A DNA stretch of 64,000 bases from Anaerosporobacter faecicola (GTDB lineage: Bacteria > Bacillota > Clostridia > Lachnospirales > Lachnospiraceae): contig NZ_JAAQRO010000040.1 in NCBI RefSeq assembly GCF_012070565.1, positions 102,460 to 166,459 on the forward strand, written 5' to 3'. Shown here piece by piece: positions 37,093 through 47,021 of this stretch. A model generated the notes under the pieces. It saw only the letters and a list, made by a program, of their open reading frames with translations. It did no database searches and was not told the DNA's origin. A program made the position numbers and the translations under genes. Numbering within the stretch: position 1 is the first letter of the stretch; each line of letters begins with the position of its first letter.

Positions 37093-39156
37093 TTGAGGAA
37101 GATATCAACTGCAATTATGGCGGCAATTACAGCATGCGTATTAATTGTATCTATTCTCGTAGGAAGTATTAATGGCTTTTTAAGCTATAAGACATTGGGT
37201 AAAGAAGCAGAGGAAAAGCTCTCGGCAATGTCAAAGCAGTACTCGAATCAAATGGATTTGAACTATAAGGGGATACAAGAGATCGTTTCTGGTATGGCGA
37301 GTTATTTTAGTGCTAATTACGATTATTCACAGATCAGAAGCATCGACTATAATAAAGCCTTCATGGATGGGATGTATAAGTACATACAAGTAATTGAGAG
37401 CAATATTACAGATATGGATGTTTTACGGCTTTATGCATATGGAAATCCAACGAAGATTGGAGCCTTATGTACGGCAATAAGCGAAGGCGGAAAACGAATT
37501 ATCACAGACACCGAAGAAGAATACCAGTCTTTTAGCTCAAGAAAAGATAAAAAATGGAATTTTTACAACGAAACATTGAAGAACAATAAAGCGACTTGGT
37601 TGAATCCTTATGAGGATGAGGAATTGGGGCGTGAAGTAATTAGTTATACCCAACCAGTTTATGTGGACAAGAATGTTACTGGAGTTGTTGGATTAGTCAT
37701 ATCTTTTGAGGAATTTAAGAATCTTGTGACTTCAATCAAACCTTATAACAATGGATATGCATTTTTAGTAGACTCCTATCAAAGATATGTTGTTCATGAT
37801 ACCTATACCAAGGAAGATAAGCTTAAAGATACGGGCTTTGATAAATTAACGGAGCTTATGGAAAACGAGGATTCTGGGCTAACGAAAATGGTCGTTGACC
37901 AGGATATGTCTTATGTGGCATATTCCAAATTAACCAATGGGTATACACTTGTGTTGGTAACACCAGTAAAAGATGTAATGAGTAATATCGTAGATATGTT
38001 GATCAAATGTGTAATGCTTGTTGCACTTTGTATCGTTGTTTGTATTATCATTGCATTTATCTTAGGTAAGAAGATCTCTACTCCAATAACGAAGGTTACA
38101 AAGGATATAGAGTTGGCCAAAGATGGGAACTTTACAAGTAAAAATTATCTACCGTATCTGAAAAAGAAGGATGAGACAGGTAAATTAGCGAGAGCATTAG
38201 ATAAATTGCAGATATCTATGGGACAAACTGTTACAAAAGTAAGCAGTAACAGCGTGGTGGTTACAGATTCTGCGCATCACTTGAATCATACAATTAACTC
38301 TTTAGTGGATGAAGTAAGTAATATAACGGCAACCGTACAACAATTATCAGCCGGTATGCAACAGACAGAAAGTACGGCAATCACATTAGGAGATGCTTCT
38401 GAGCGTATGATCCACCATATCGATACAATGGATCATAAGAACAAAGAAGGAGTAACAACAGCAGATACGATCCGTACAAGAGCGGTACAATTAAAGCAAG
38501 AAGCAATTGCATCAGCAAATCAAGCGGAAGATATTTGTAAAGCAACAGAAGAAAAATTACAATCAGCTATTGATGAATCAAAACAAGTACAGCAAATTAA
38601 TGAATTGACGAAAGCAATTCTAGACATAGCAGATCAAACGAGTTTATTATCTCTTAATGCATCTATTGAAGCAGCTAGAGCAGGGGAATTCGGAAGAGGC
38701 TTTTCTGTTGTAGCAGATGAGATTAGAAGTTTGGCTGACAATTCGGAACAGACAGCATTACAGATACAAGATATCACTAAGAATGTGATTGTATCCGTTA
38801 ATAATCTCTGTGAAAGTGCCAATGAGGTACTAAGTTTTATGGATACTCATGTAAAAGATACCTATCAGAAATTAATTCAAATGAGTGAGCAGTATCATAC
38901 AGATTCAACAGATATGCGTGAAATCTTAGAGGATATTGCGGTGGTATCAAAGAATATTTTCAATGAGATTGAAGCGTTGTTAAAATCCTTCAGCGAATTA
39001 TCCCGTGCGACATCGGAAGGTGCGAATGGAGTACAGAGTATTTCAAAGAATGCTGAAGACGTTTCAAATCATACAAGAGAGGTTGAGCTTGAAGCCAACC
39101 GCTTGAATGTGATAGCCAAAGAATTAAGCGGTGCTATCGAAGTATTTACGGTTTAA
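37093..39156 (+). CDS. Methyl-accepting chemotaxis protein with extracellular Cache-type sensor
   Basis: TM1 (about residues 8-28) and TM2 (about 300-322) bracket a sensor domain of about 270 residues with dCACHE-like features such as TWLNPYEDEELGREVISYTQPVY and GYAFLVDSYQRYVVHD. A HAMP domain and a long cytoplasmic signalling coiled coil follow. The conserved hairpin tip reads ILDIADQTSLLSLNASIEAA, then GRGFSVVADEIRSLAD. The start is TTG at 37093 with GGAGG 7 nt upstream. A perfect TTGACA (37007-37012) lies upstream but has only a poor -10. The receptor implies a chemotactic cell; the ligand is unknown. Confidence 0.93.
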   Translation: MRKISTAIMAAITACVLIVSILVGSINGFLSYKTLGKEAEEKLSAMSKQYSNQMDLNYKGIQEIVSGMASYFSANYDYSQIRSIDYNKAFMDGMYKYIQVIESNITDMDVLRLYAYGNPTKIGALCTAISEGGKRIITDTEEEYQSFSSRKDKKWNFYNETLKNNKATWLNPYEDEELGREVISYTQPVYVDKNVTGVVGLVISFEEFKNLVTSIKPYNNGYAFLVDSYQRYVVHDTYTKEDKLKDTGFDKLTELMENEDSGLTKMVVDQDMSYVAYSKLTNGYTLVLVTPVKDVMSNIVDMLIKCVMLVALCIVVCIIIAFILGKKISTPITKVTKDIELAKDGNFTSKNYLPYLKKKDETGKLARALDKLQISMGQTVTKVSSNSVVVTDSAHHLNHTINSLVDEVSNITATVQQLSAGMQQTESTAITLGDASERMIHHIDTMDHKNKEGVTTADTIRTRAVQLKQEAIASANQAEDICKATEEKLQSAIDESKQVQQINELTKAILDIADQTSLLSLNASIEAARAGEFGRGFSVVADEIRSLADNSEQTALQIQDITKNVIVSVNNLCESANEVLSFMDTHVKDTYQKLIQMSEQYHTDSTDMREILEDIAVVSKNIFNEIEALLKSFSELSRATSEGANGVQSISKNAEDVSNHTREVELEANRLNVIAKELSGAIEVFTV

Positions 39157-39231
39157 ATGCGAAAGCATTTAAATAAATTCCTTTTATATTTCCTTTTATA
39201 TGAACAACTTTTGTTGCCATGAATTATGACG

Positions 39232-39269
39232 AAAAACGGGCTGTCACCCCTAGAGACAGCCCGTTTTTT
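39232..39269. terminator. Terminator between the chemotaxis receptor and a kinase gene
   Basis: AAAAACGGGCTGTC pairs with GACAGCCCGTTTTT across a short loop. It lies between convergent genes and has T runs on both strands. Confidence 0.92.
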
Positions 39270-39321
39270 CTGCCCTTATACAAAGGAAATAATGAAGTAT
39301 AAATAGCATAAAACACGTGAA

Positions 39322-40644
39322 TTATAGAATAAGTTGAAAGGTTGTTCCGCCTCCAGGGGTATCAGATACAAGAATAGTTCCCTGGTGAGCATCTATAATT
39401 TCCTTAGCAATGGAAAGACCCAGACCGAAATGTTCTTTTGTAGAACGGGAGGAATCCTCTCGGTAGAAGCGGTCAAAAATATGTTGTTTGGCTTCATCTG
39501 ATATTCCAATGCCTTGATCAACAATAGATAAATAAAAATGCCCTGTGGTGTAGTATAATTTTAGAGTTATGGTTCCGTTAGGATTGGAATAGGATAGGGC
39601 ATTACTTAATAAAATGGAAAGCACTTGTGAGATCCGTTGGGGATCACAAGTACAGGTTGGGATGGAGGCATCGGGGAGACAGATTTTTAGTGTCAGGTGA
39701 TGTTTACAGGCAAGTGGTTCGAAAGCTTCATAGGTATCCAGTAGGAGTGTATCAAGTTCCACCCTTTTCATAGTGAAGGACCAGGTCTGGCTATCGGCTC
39801 TAGCAAGAGTCAACATATCATTCACCAAAGTAGACATACGCTTGCTTTCTGTTGCAATGGTATGTAAAAATTGATCGCGCATATCTTCATTGGAGCCCTC
39901 CATGGCAGATAGAGAAGAGAGAATGACAGCCAAAGGAGTACGAAGCTCATGAGAAGCAGCAGCGATAAATGTGGTTTGTTGCTCTTGAGAACTTTGAATA
40001 GGTTGCAATAATTTCTTCGTAAAAAACAGAGAGACTGCAAATAGCAGAAGAACACCACAGCCATCTAGCAATAAGAAATACAATCGTTGCCCTTTTAATT
40101 TCTGTTGTAATCCTTTTGTTGAATAAAGTAAAATAGATGTTACAGTATGCTTGTTTTGAGTAATCTGGCTGATGGATACATAATAAGGGTGATCGGAATC
40201 CATTTTATAAGGAAATTCTTTATGAATGGAAGAAGTAGTACCTACCCCAGTGGTCTCCGTAAAATCTAAACGTTGGGTCTTGAATAAGGAATCAAACAGT
40301 TTCTGCAACTCTTCAGTATGTGCGGTATTATTGTAGGATAAGGGAGTTTCATTATCATAGATCGCAATTCGATATTTCCCATTTTGTTCAATCTTCGATA
40401 GCCAATCATAGGAGATGATCGTTTGCTGTTCCAGATTGGCAACATATGTATTCATTTCGCCGCAGAAAGAGAGGTAGGAGGTATTTGCTAGATCCTTCTC
40501 TGATAGATACAGATAGAGAAAAGACATCGTTAATAAAATGCTACCTGAGATACCAGTGAATAAAAAAGCAAATCGTAGGTTTAGCCTATGAAATATTCGC
40601 CGATGTTTATTTAAACCAGGTTTCTTTTTGTCTGTTCTTCTCAT
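39322..40644 (-). CDS. Membrane sensor histidine kinase
   Basis: Two membrane segments (about residues 25-48 and 187-208) enclose an extracytoplasmic domain of about 140 residues. A short juxtamembrane linker without a clear HAMP domain leads to HisKA with phospho-accepting His232 in SHELRTPLAV. The ATPase domain shows an N box (LSNALSYSNP), G1 (DQGIGI), F box (IFDRFYRED) and G2 (GLGLSIA). The 440-residue protein overlaps the regulator stop by 4 nt (ATGA). The pair is divergent from the solute-binding lipoprotein gene at 41656, which may be a target. Confidence 0.94.
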   Translation of the reverse strand: MRRTDKKKPGLNKHRRIFHRLNLRFAFLFTGISGSILLTMSFLYLYLSEKDLANTSYLSFCGEMNTYVANLEQQTIISYDWLSKIEQNGKYRIAIYDNETPLSYNNTAHTEELQKLFDSLFKTQRLDFTETTGVGTTSSIHKEFPYKMDSDHPYYVSISQITQNKHTVTSILLYSTKGLQQKLKGQRLYFLLLDGCGVLLLFAVSLFFTKKLLQPIQSSQEQQTTFIAAASHELRTPLAVILSSLSAMEGSNEDMRDQFLHTIATESKRMSTLVNDMLTLARADSQTWSFTMKRVELDTLLLDTYEAFEPLACKHHLTLKICLPDASIPTCTCDPQRISQVLSILLSNALSYSNPNGTITLKLYYTTGHFYLSIVDQGIGISDEAKQHIFDRFYREDSSRSTKEHFGLGLSIAKEIIDAHQGTILVSDTPGGGTTFQLIL

Positions 40645-41318
40645 TCTAGTGCCTCCAATTGATAACCAATCCCCCGCAAAGTTTTAATTGTAATGGTTGT
40701 ACTAACAGATTTTAATCTCCGCCGAATAAAATGTATGTAGTTATCCAGATTTCCATCTTCAATGTCTGCGTAAGGTCCCCATACTTTAGTAAGAAGAGTT
40801 TCACGAGGAAGAATCTGTGTGCTATTATGTAAAAAGAACTCCATTAACGCGCCTTCTTTATTGGATAATGTACACGTACCCAATGGACCTTTTAGCACAT
40901 TCGTGGTAGGAGAATAGGTTAAGTTATGATAAGTAAGGACATCCGTTTCTTTCCATTGCCTTGGCCTACGGTTGATACTTCTAATTCGTGCAAGAAGCTC
41001 CTCAATTGCAAAGGGTTTTACCATATAATCGTCCGCCCCAGCGTCTAAGCCAATAATCTTATCGTCTAATTCGCCAAGGGCGGTAAGAATAATTACTGGA
41101 GTGGTATTATTTTTTTCGCGTAGTCGCTTAAGTAATGTAATTCCATCAATATGAGGAAGCATACGGTCTAATAAAATCAAATCATATATATTCTGTTTAA
41201 AATAAGAGAGAGCATCTTCGCCATCCATACAGGTATCAACAAGAAAACCGTGGTTCTTAAGTTGATAAGCAGTGGAGAAACATAGTTGTTCATCATCTTC
41301 AATCAAAAGAATTCGCAT
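40641..41318 (-). CDS. OmpR/PhoB-family response regulator
   Basis: The receiver domain has the acidic residues in IEDDE, phosphoacceptor D51 in LLDRMLP, the threonine in ILTALGE and the lysine in MVKPF. The C-terminal winged helix has LSNKEGALMEFFLHN and LDNYIHFIRRRL. I choose the ATG at 41318 (225 residues), about 11 nt from AAAGG; a GTG start at 41327 would sit too close to that box. It is the first gene of a two-gene operon with the kinase. Confidence 0.94.
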   Translation of the reverse strand: MRILLIEDDEQLCFSTAYQLKNHGFLVDTCMDGEDALSYFKQNIYDLILLDRMLPHIDGITLLKRLREKNNTTPVIILTALGELDDKIIGLDAGADDYMVKPFAIEELLARIRSINRRPRQWKETDVLTYHNLTYSPTTNVLKGPLGTCTLSNKEGALMEFFLHNSTQILPRETLLTKVWGPYADIEDGNLDNYIHFIRRRLKSVSTTITIKTLRGIGYQLEALE

Positions 41319-41415
41319 ACTGCACACAACCTTTCCTTTGTATTCGTTTCATTTCTTTTAGTGTAACATAGTTTCCTCTATTTTAAATCTAAAAATAGTG
41401 AACATTGTTCGTATC

Positions 41416-41458
41416 CTCTAAAAAAATATTATATCGAAAAATATAACTTTTTTTAGAG
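41416..41458. repeat. A/T-rich inverted repeat in the divergent intergenic region
   Basis: CTCTAAAAAAA and TTTTTTTAGAG form perfect 11-bp arms, with further partial pairing inside (TTATAT/ATATAA). It lies about 100 bp from the regulator start and 200 bp before the lipoprotein gene. It could be an operator or a terminator of an antisense transcript. The rest of 41319-41655 shows no gene. Confidence 0.6.
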
Positions 41459-41655
41459 ATAAATTAAAGATAACTATGATAGTCTTAACAATGTCCAAAG
41501 GATAACAGACAAATTTGTTAATGAGATGTCCAAAGAATGTGTTCGAACCAATAGGGAAACCATTGATTACTAATCTGAAAGTGTAACAGTAGCATTGGTT
41601 GGGCAACTCATAAGGGAAGCAATCAAATGGACAGTATGTTTGGGAGGTAAAGAAA

Positions 41656-43974
41656 GTGAAGAAGAAATTAATGAGCTATCTGCTCGTGCTTGTTTGTATC
41701 GTATGTTTGGTTGGTTGTAATAAGAATGATTCAAAAAATGTAACGAACAATACGAATACGACAGGTGGAGAAAATGCAACAGAAAAACAGAGCAAGGAGA
41801 AAACGGGGGAGAAGACAGAGGCTAAGGGAAGATATGTAGAAACGTTATGTGGGATTCCCGAAAGTTGTAACAGTCTCTCCAATCTGACTATTATGGAAGA
41901 TGGAAGTCTTGCAATACTTGATACAAGTTCTGGAAGTGTATTTGTATCCAAAGATGGTGGAGATAGTTTTACGTCATCGGAAGTGAAGGCAATCAGTAAA
42001 TTATTAGGAAGAGAAGATATTGAATTCACAAGTGGTACAATGAATAGCAAAGGGGAAATCTTTTTTTCTTATATACTATGGAATGATGTTTCTCCTGATG
42101 CGGATACATGTCCAGAGCAATATGTCTATATTGATGCAGAAGGAAATGCAACCAATCCAAAGATCAAGGTAAGTAAATCCAATAGCTGGTTATATCGCGC
42201 ACAATTTTCTTCCAATGGTAAATTATATGGCTTGACGAATCAATCAGAAATTGTATGTATTGATCCTGTTAAGGAAACAGCAGAGGAATTATTTACAGGT
42301 GAAGAATATATTGATATATTTACAGTAAGTGATACATATATCGCAGTTGTAGATAATAAAGTAGGCTATCTCTATGATTTGGAGTCAAAACAATTAAACA
42401 AAATGGACGATACATTCAATTCCTTCTTTGCAACTTCAATCAAGGAAGACCATTCTTATCAGATGGCATTTGATCAGAACAATAAGGCTCTTTATATAGC
42501 CTGTTCGCTTGGAATCTATCGACATGTGATTGATGGCAACGTCATGGAACAATTGGTATCCGGGGAATTAACGAATCTGGGTAGTCCTGTTAATACGGTC
42601 TATGGATTCTTGGCAAAGGATGATGGAAGCTTCTATGTTGGATATTCCAATCAGGAGTTGGATCATTATCAATACGATCCGAATGTGGCTGCAGTACCAG
42701 AAAAGCAGATAACCATCTATAGTTTATATAATAACAAAACGATTCAGCAAGCCATTGTGGATTATAGAAAAGCCAATCCAGATGTATTCGTTAAGTTGGA
42801 AATTGGAATGACAGGGGAAGACGCTGTTACGAAAAACGATGCCATTCAAAAACTAAATACCAGTGTTTTAGCTGGTGATGGACCAGACCTTCTCGTGTTG
42901 GATGGATTACCAATGGACTCATATATAGAAAAAGGGGTTCTATATGATCTATCTGAGGAAATGAAGACAATGGAACAAGGTGGCGATTATCTGACAAATA
43001 TTACACATGCTTATGAGAGCCCAAATGGAGTATATGGTGTTCCAATGAAATTCGATATTCCACTCTTGCTTGGGGATAAGAAAAAACTGGAAAGTGCCAG
43101 TTCACTAACGGAATTTGCTGCTATAATTGAAGAAATGAGAAAGAAGGATACTCAAGCAGCTACAATCTTAGGTTGTTACTTACCACAGGAGATTGTGGAT
43201 CATCTTGGTTATGGATGTGGTAGCGCTTGGCTTAATGAGGAAGGCAAAATAGAAGAAGATAAGTTGACAGAGTTCCTTACCTGTGGAAAGATGATCTATG
43301 ATGCGGAGATGGAACATTTAGAAGAAGGTTCAATTGAAGAACACAAAGAACAGATGAAAACTTTAGAAGAGATGAATGATGATAGATTATGGAACCTTGC
43401 TAATATTGAATTACAATTGCATTTCCTATTATACGGGGATCAAAAAGTAGCAGCAGGTTACATGAATAACATCAATACCTATCAAAGAATACTAGCATGT
43501 TTGAACGTAGATTCCTCCTTAGATTTCCAGAAGATGGATTTGCAATCAGAGAATAACTTCCTTGCAAATGGAATAATGGGAGTGAATGCTGCAACAAAAG
43601 ATTTAGAAACGACAATGGACTTTTTCCGTACACTATATTCTGAAAAGGTACAACAAGCAGAGGTTAATGATGGTTTCCCGGTTCTTAAGGACGCATTCCT
43701 AGGACTTGCAAAAGGAAAAAGTGTAATGGAAGTCTATGTGGGAAGCAGTGATAACAAGGGAAGAGAAATTAGCTATGAATTAAAGAGACCAACCGACGAA
43801 GAGATGGAACGGTTATTGGGAATAGCAGAACAACTAACGACACCATGCGTAGTGGATAACACGATACTGGAGACAATCGAAGAATTTGGTGAGAAAGCAA
43901 TAAAAGGAGATATTACCATAGAGGAAGCAGTAAAGAACATTGTTCAGAAGGTGAACATGTATGTGCAAGAGTAA
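41656..43974 (+). CDS. Large lipoprotein with C-terminal extracellular solute-binding domain
   Basis: The start is GTG with GGGAGG 8 nt upstream. The signal peptide ends in the lipobox LVGC (Cys21), so the protein should be lipid-anchored outside the cell. Residues about 55-335 look like a repeated beta-sheet module (SVFVSKDGGDSFTSS, LYGLTNQSEIVCIDP, GYLYDLESKQ), consistent with a beta-propeller. Residues about 345-700 resemble an ABC sugar-binding protein, with KANPDVFVKLEI, LAGDGPDLLVLDG and GVPMKFDIPLL. No ABC permease genes follow, so it may be a sensor or an orphan binding protein. The divergent two-component pair is a plausible partner. Confidence 0.82.
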   Translation: MKKKLMSYLLVLVCIVCLVGCNKNDSKNVTNNTNTTGGENATEKQSKEKTGEKTEAKGRYVETLCGIPESCNSLSNLTIMEDGSLAILDTSSGSVFVSKDGGDSFTSSEVKAISKLLGREDIEFTSGTMNSKGEIFFSYILWNDVSPDADTCPEQYVYIDAEGNATNPKIKVSKSNSWLYRAQFSSNGKLYGLTNQSEIVCIDPVKETAEELFTGEEYIDIFTVSDTYIAVVDNKVGYLYDLESKQLNKMDDTFNSFFATSIKEDHSYQMAFDQNNKALYIACSLGIYRHVIDGNVMEQLVSGELTNLGSPVNTVYGFLAKDDGSFYVGYSNQELDHYQYDPNVAAVPEKQITIYSLYNNKTIQQAIVDYRKANPDVFVKLEIGMTGEDAVTKNDAIQKLNTSVLAGDGPDLLVLDGLPMDSYIEKGVLYDLSEEMKTMEQGGDYLTNITHAYESPNGVYGVPMKFDIPLLLGDKKKLESASSLTEFAAIIEEMRKKDTQAATILGCYLPQEIVDHLGYGCGSAWLNEEGKIEEDKLTEFLTCGKMIYDAEMEHLEEGSIEEHKEQMKTLEEMNDDRLWNLANIELQLHFLLYGDQKVAAGYMNNINTYQRILACLNVDSSLDFQKMDLQSENNFLANGIMGVNAATKDLETTMDFFRTLYSEKVQQAEVNDGFPVLKDAFLGLAKGKSVMEVYVGSSDNKGREISYELKRPTDEEMERLLGIAEQLTTPCVVDNTILETIEEFGEKAIKGDITIEEAVKNIVQKVNMYVQE

Positions 43975-44010
43975 TTCGTGTATAAGTAACGCAAACTTCA
44001 ACAGAACATG

Positions 44011-44057
44011 AAAAAACAGTGAATCACTCGATAAATCTTGTGATTCACTGTTTTTTT
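44011..44057. terminator. Terminator between the lipoprotein and LUD genes
   Basis: AAAAAACAGTGAATCA pairs with TGATTCACTGTTTTTT around a 14-nt loop. It reaches the stop codon of the convergent minus-strand gene. Confidence 0.9.
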
Positions 44058-44691
44058 AGTATCCCAGTTCTTCTCCTACTAGAACAACAATAAGTCGACC
44101 AGGTTTGTTGGATTTGCGAGTGATAACGGTATTCGAGCACATACAGTCAGCGGATAAACAATCACTGCATCGACCAAAATCATGACATGGAGTTTGGCGA
44201 TTTAGACGAATTGCATTGGGTGGTGCTGCCATATTATGTACACGGGCAATTCCGGCTTCCACATCAGGAACAACTTTATTCATGCCGGCAACGATAATGA
44301 CATGTTCAGGACCTGAGACAAGACAGGCTACACGATTTCCATTGCCATCAACATTAACAAGTTGTCCATCTAAGGTGATCGCATTGGTACTCATAAGAAA
44401 ATAATCAGCGGTAACTGTTTTAGCATAGAGTGCCTTTTGCTCTTCCGGTGTTTTTGCAGTTGCCCGATCATATAAGGTGTAAGAAGTGTTTTTTAAGTAG
44501 TCAAAAAGACCAATTTCTCGAATGGATTCAGAACCACCCCAAGAGATGGATGCATTTTCTGAAAATAAGCTAGACACATAAGCCAAAGCTTCTTCTTTGG
44601 TCTCACAGTAATGGCCTTGCATTCCTCTTTTTTGGCATTTCTCAAGGATGGAATTTGCTTGTGTCTTATAGAATTCTTGCTTGTGATTCAT
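44056..44691 (-). CDS. LUD-domain protein (lactate utilisation, LutC/YkgG family)
   Basis: The 211-residue protein matches the LUD fold: an N-terminal helical region with CQKRGMQGHYCETKEEAL, a glycine-rich ISWGGSESIREIGL motif, ADYFLMSTNAITLDGQLVN and GPEHVIIVAGMNKVV. The C-terminal C-x5-C-x2-C-x4-C-x-C stretch (CHDFGRCSDCLSADCMC) is typical of the short clostridial members. Family members are linked to lactate oxidation complexes, but no lutA/lutB neighbours are present, so the reaction is open. It is monocistronic. Confidence 0.88.
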   Translation of the reverse strand: MNHKQEFYKTQANSILEKCQKRGMQGHYCETKEEALAYVSSLFSENASISWGGSESIREIGLFDYLKNTSYTLYDRATAKTPEEQKALYAKTVTADYFLMSTNAITLDGQLVNVDGNGNRVACLVSGPEHVIIVAGMNKVVPDVEAGIARVHNMAAPPNAIRLNRQTPCHDFGRCSDCLSADCMCSNTVITRKSNKPGRLIVVLVGEELGY

Positions 44692-44749
44692 GTATAGGAA
44701 TCCTCCTTTTTGTTCTCATTTCTATAAGTATAGCACAGAACTAGGGAAT

Positions 44750-44777
44750 TTGACAGTCATTCCAAATAAGGTATAAT
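44750..44777 (+). promoter_or_regulatory. Promoter of the RR-HK-envelope operon
   Basis: A perfect TTGACA (44750-44755), a 16-bp spacer and a perfect TATAAT (44772-44777) lie about 100 nt before the response regulator start. Confidence 0.8.
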
Positions 44778-44877
44778 GAAAGAAGAAAAGTGTGTTACGG
44801 TTCAAGGCAGTACAGGACAGAATTGCTGCAGTTTATGAAGAAAACGATAACAATGGATATGTGGAAGGCAGGGAACT

Positions 44878-45525
44878 ATGGCGAATATATTGATCGTGGA
44901 TGATGAAGAAGCTATTAATGAATTGGTAAAATTAAATCTAAAATTGGTGGGACATGTATGTGACCAGGCATACGATGGAAAGGAAGCATTAAAGATGTTA
45001 GAAAACAACAGATATGATCTGATTCTTCTTGATGTTATGCTTCCTTCTATATCTGGTTTTGATATGATGAAACAGATTAAAGATACACCAGTAATCTTTA
45101 TGACAGCAAAGGATCGAATCGAGGATAAGATACAAGGCTTAACTTCGGGTGCAGAGGACTATATTGTAAAACCATTTGAGATATTGGAGTTGATTGCAAG
45201 AATCAACATTGTGCTACGACGAAACAAGACAGAAAATGTGGTATTTCAAATTGGGGATATGGTTATGGACCAGGAGAGTAAAGTGGTACGTTACAAAGAG
45301 GAGGTTGTGGATCTTACACCACAAGAATACAGCTTATTAGAAGTATTTGTACTAAACAAGAATTTAGCGTTATCTAGAGAAAAATTACTGGAGTTAGCAT
45401 GGGGTTATGAATATGAAGGGGATACAAGAACGGTTGATGTACATGTACAGAAATTGCGAAAGAAGCTTGGATTAGAAGAGCAGATCAAGACCGTTTATAA
45501 GGTTGGATATCGCTTGGAAGTATAG
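44878..45525 (+). CDS. OmpR/PhoB-family response regulator
   Basis: The receiver domain has the acidic residues in IVDDEE, phosphoacceptor D52 in LLDVMLP, the threonine in FMTAKD and the lysine in IVKPFE. The winged helix has LTPQEYSLLEVFVLNKN and TRTVDVHVQKLRKKLG. It is the first gene of a co-directional run with a kinase, a DUF4097-like protein and a transglutaminase-like protein. This order suggests an envelope-stress circuit. Confidence 0.95.
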   Translation: MANILIVDDEEAINELVKLNLKLVGHVCDQAYDGKEALKMLENNRYDLILLDVMLPSISGFDMMKQIKDTPVIFMTAKDRIEDKIQGLTSGAEDYIVKPFEILELIARINIVLRRNKTENVVFQIGDMVMDQESKVVRYKEEVVDLTPQEYSLLEVFVLNKNLALSREKLLELAWGYEYEGDTRTVDVHVQKLRKKLGLEEQIKTVYKVGYRLEV

Positions 45526-45535
45526 GGGGAGAGGA

Positions 45536-46927
45536 ATGAAGTTTTGGCAGAAAGTGTTCATAAGCGTATTGCTATTATTTGTTGTAACATTCAATGTGGG
45601 AATGTTTATCGTGATGCATTATACATATCAGGAACAATTGAATAGTGTAAAACAGAGGGCCAGAGCAGAGGCGTATTTCCTGCGCAATTCTATTAGCAAC
45701 GATTTTACCAATCTAGAGGCTACCTCTATCTTATCTAAGGATAAGAAACAGAATATCTATCGCTCCTATGCCTCCTATTATGAGAAGCAAAATGTGTATC
45801 TGGAGTTATGGAGTGGTACTAGCCGAATCGGAGGATATTTTGATAAAGAGCGGGACAAGAGAGAAGAACTAAATACAGAAGATAATATGCAGAATCTTGT
45901 GATTAGGAAAGAAAATGGAACGTCCCTTCTTATATTAGCTTGCAATTTAAAGGAACCTTATGAAAATCATATCTTAGTTACGGCATATCCTTTGACAGAG
46001 GTTATGAATAGCAGACGGCAATTGGTTCAGATTATAATCGGCGTGGATGTTGTCCTTACCGTTGTATTAGGTGGGATGCTCTATTTGATTTTACATAAAT
46101 TAATGAAACCACTCCGTCAGTTAACAGTTGCAACAGAGGAGATTGGTAAGGGAAAATGGGAGAAACGAATCACGATTACAACGAAAGATGAGTTCGGTGA
46201 TTTGGCAAGAAAATTCAATGGGATGTCGGATAAAATAGAGGAAACCATTGGTCTTTTGCAAGAGGAGAGTGACAAGAAACAACAATTGATTGATAATCTT
46301 GCGCATGAAATGCGGACACCATTAACATCAATCTCTGGATATGCGGATTACATACGGATGGCTTCTTTATCTGAGGAGGAGAAGATTCATGCTTTGAATT
46401 ATATCATTGCAGAATCGAAACGATTGGAAAAGCTAAGTAGAACCCTTTTGATGATTGTGGATATTCGAGAAGGAACTTTGGTAAAAGAAGAGGTTTCAAC
46501 AAGCCAGCTAAAACAATATATTTGTGATTTGTTTAGCAATATTCTAAATGAGAAAGAAATCGAACTACATGTGGAATGTGATATAGAAAATTTCTTGGGC
46601 AGCGAAGCATTGCTACAGATTTTAGTGGGAAATCTGATTGAAAATGCAATTCGAGCATGTGAACAAGGGGGAAGAATCCAGATTACATTTGGCAAGAAGG
46701 AACAGGAATATATACAGATTGTGGATAACGGGGTTGGCATGAAGCCAGAAGAACTTAAGAAGATTCAAGAACCATTTTATCGAATCGACAAAGCAAGAAG
46801 TAGGAAGAATGGTGGCGTTGGACTGGGCGTTACGTTATGTAACCAAATTGTCAAATTACATGGGGGAGAGCTACAGTACGATTCTGTCTACGGGCAAGGA
46901 ACCACCGTATGGGTGTATTGGAATTAA
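45536..46927 (+). CDS. Membrane sensor histidine kinase
   Basis: TM1 (about residues 8-28) and TM2 (about 163-185) flank an extracytoplasmic domain of about 130 residues. HAMP and HisKA follow, with His257 in NLAHEMRTPLTS, then an ATPase domain with an N box (NLIENAIRAC), G1 (DNGVGM), F box (IQEPFYRID) and G2 (GVGLGVTLC). I start at 45536 (463 residues) next to a GGGGGAGAGG box; the in-frame extension into the regulator gene is rejected. It starts 10 bp after the regulator stop. Confidence 0.94.
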   Translation: MKFWQKVFISVLLLFVVTFNVGMFIVMHYTYQEQLNSVKQRARAEAYFLRNSISNDFTNLEATSILSKDKKQNIYRSYASYYEKQNVYLELWSGTSRIGGYFDKERDKREELNTEDNMQNLVIRKENGTSLLILACNLKEPYENHILVTAYPLTEVMNSRRQLVQIIIGVDVVLTVVLGGMLYLILHKLMKPLRQLTVATEEIGKGKWEKRITITTKDEFGDLARKFNGMSDKIEETIGLLQEESDKKQQLIDNLAHEMRTPLTSISGYADYIRMASLSEEEKIHALNYIIAESKRLEKLSRTLLMIVDIREGTLVKEEVSTSQLKQYICDLFSNILNEKEIELHVECDIENFLGSEALLQILVGNLIENAIRACEQGGRIQITFGKKEQEYIQIVDNGVGMKPEELKKIQEPFYRIDKARSRKNGGVGLGVTLCNQIVKLHGGELQYDSVYGQGTTVWVYWN

Positions 46928-47021
46928 AATATAATTTTACAACTCGATAACATCTTTATGATAGTTCTACAAAAAGAGGACGGTATACTTGGGACATAAG
47001 TTGATAAAGGAGTGATTATAT

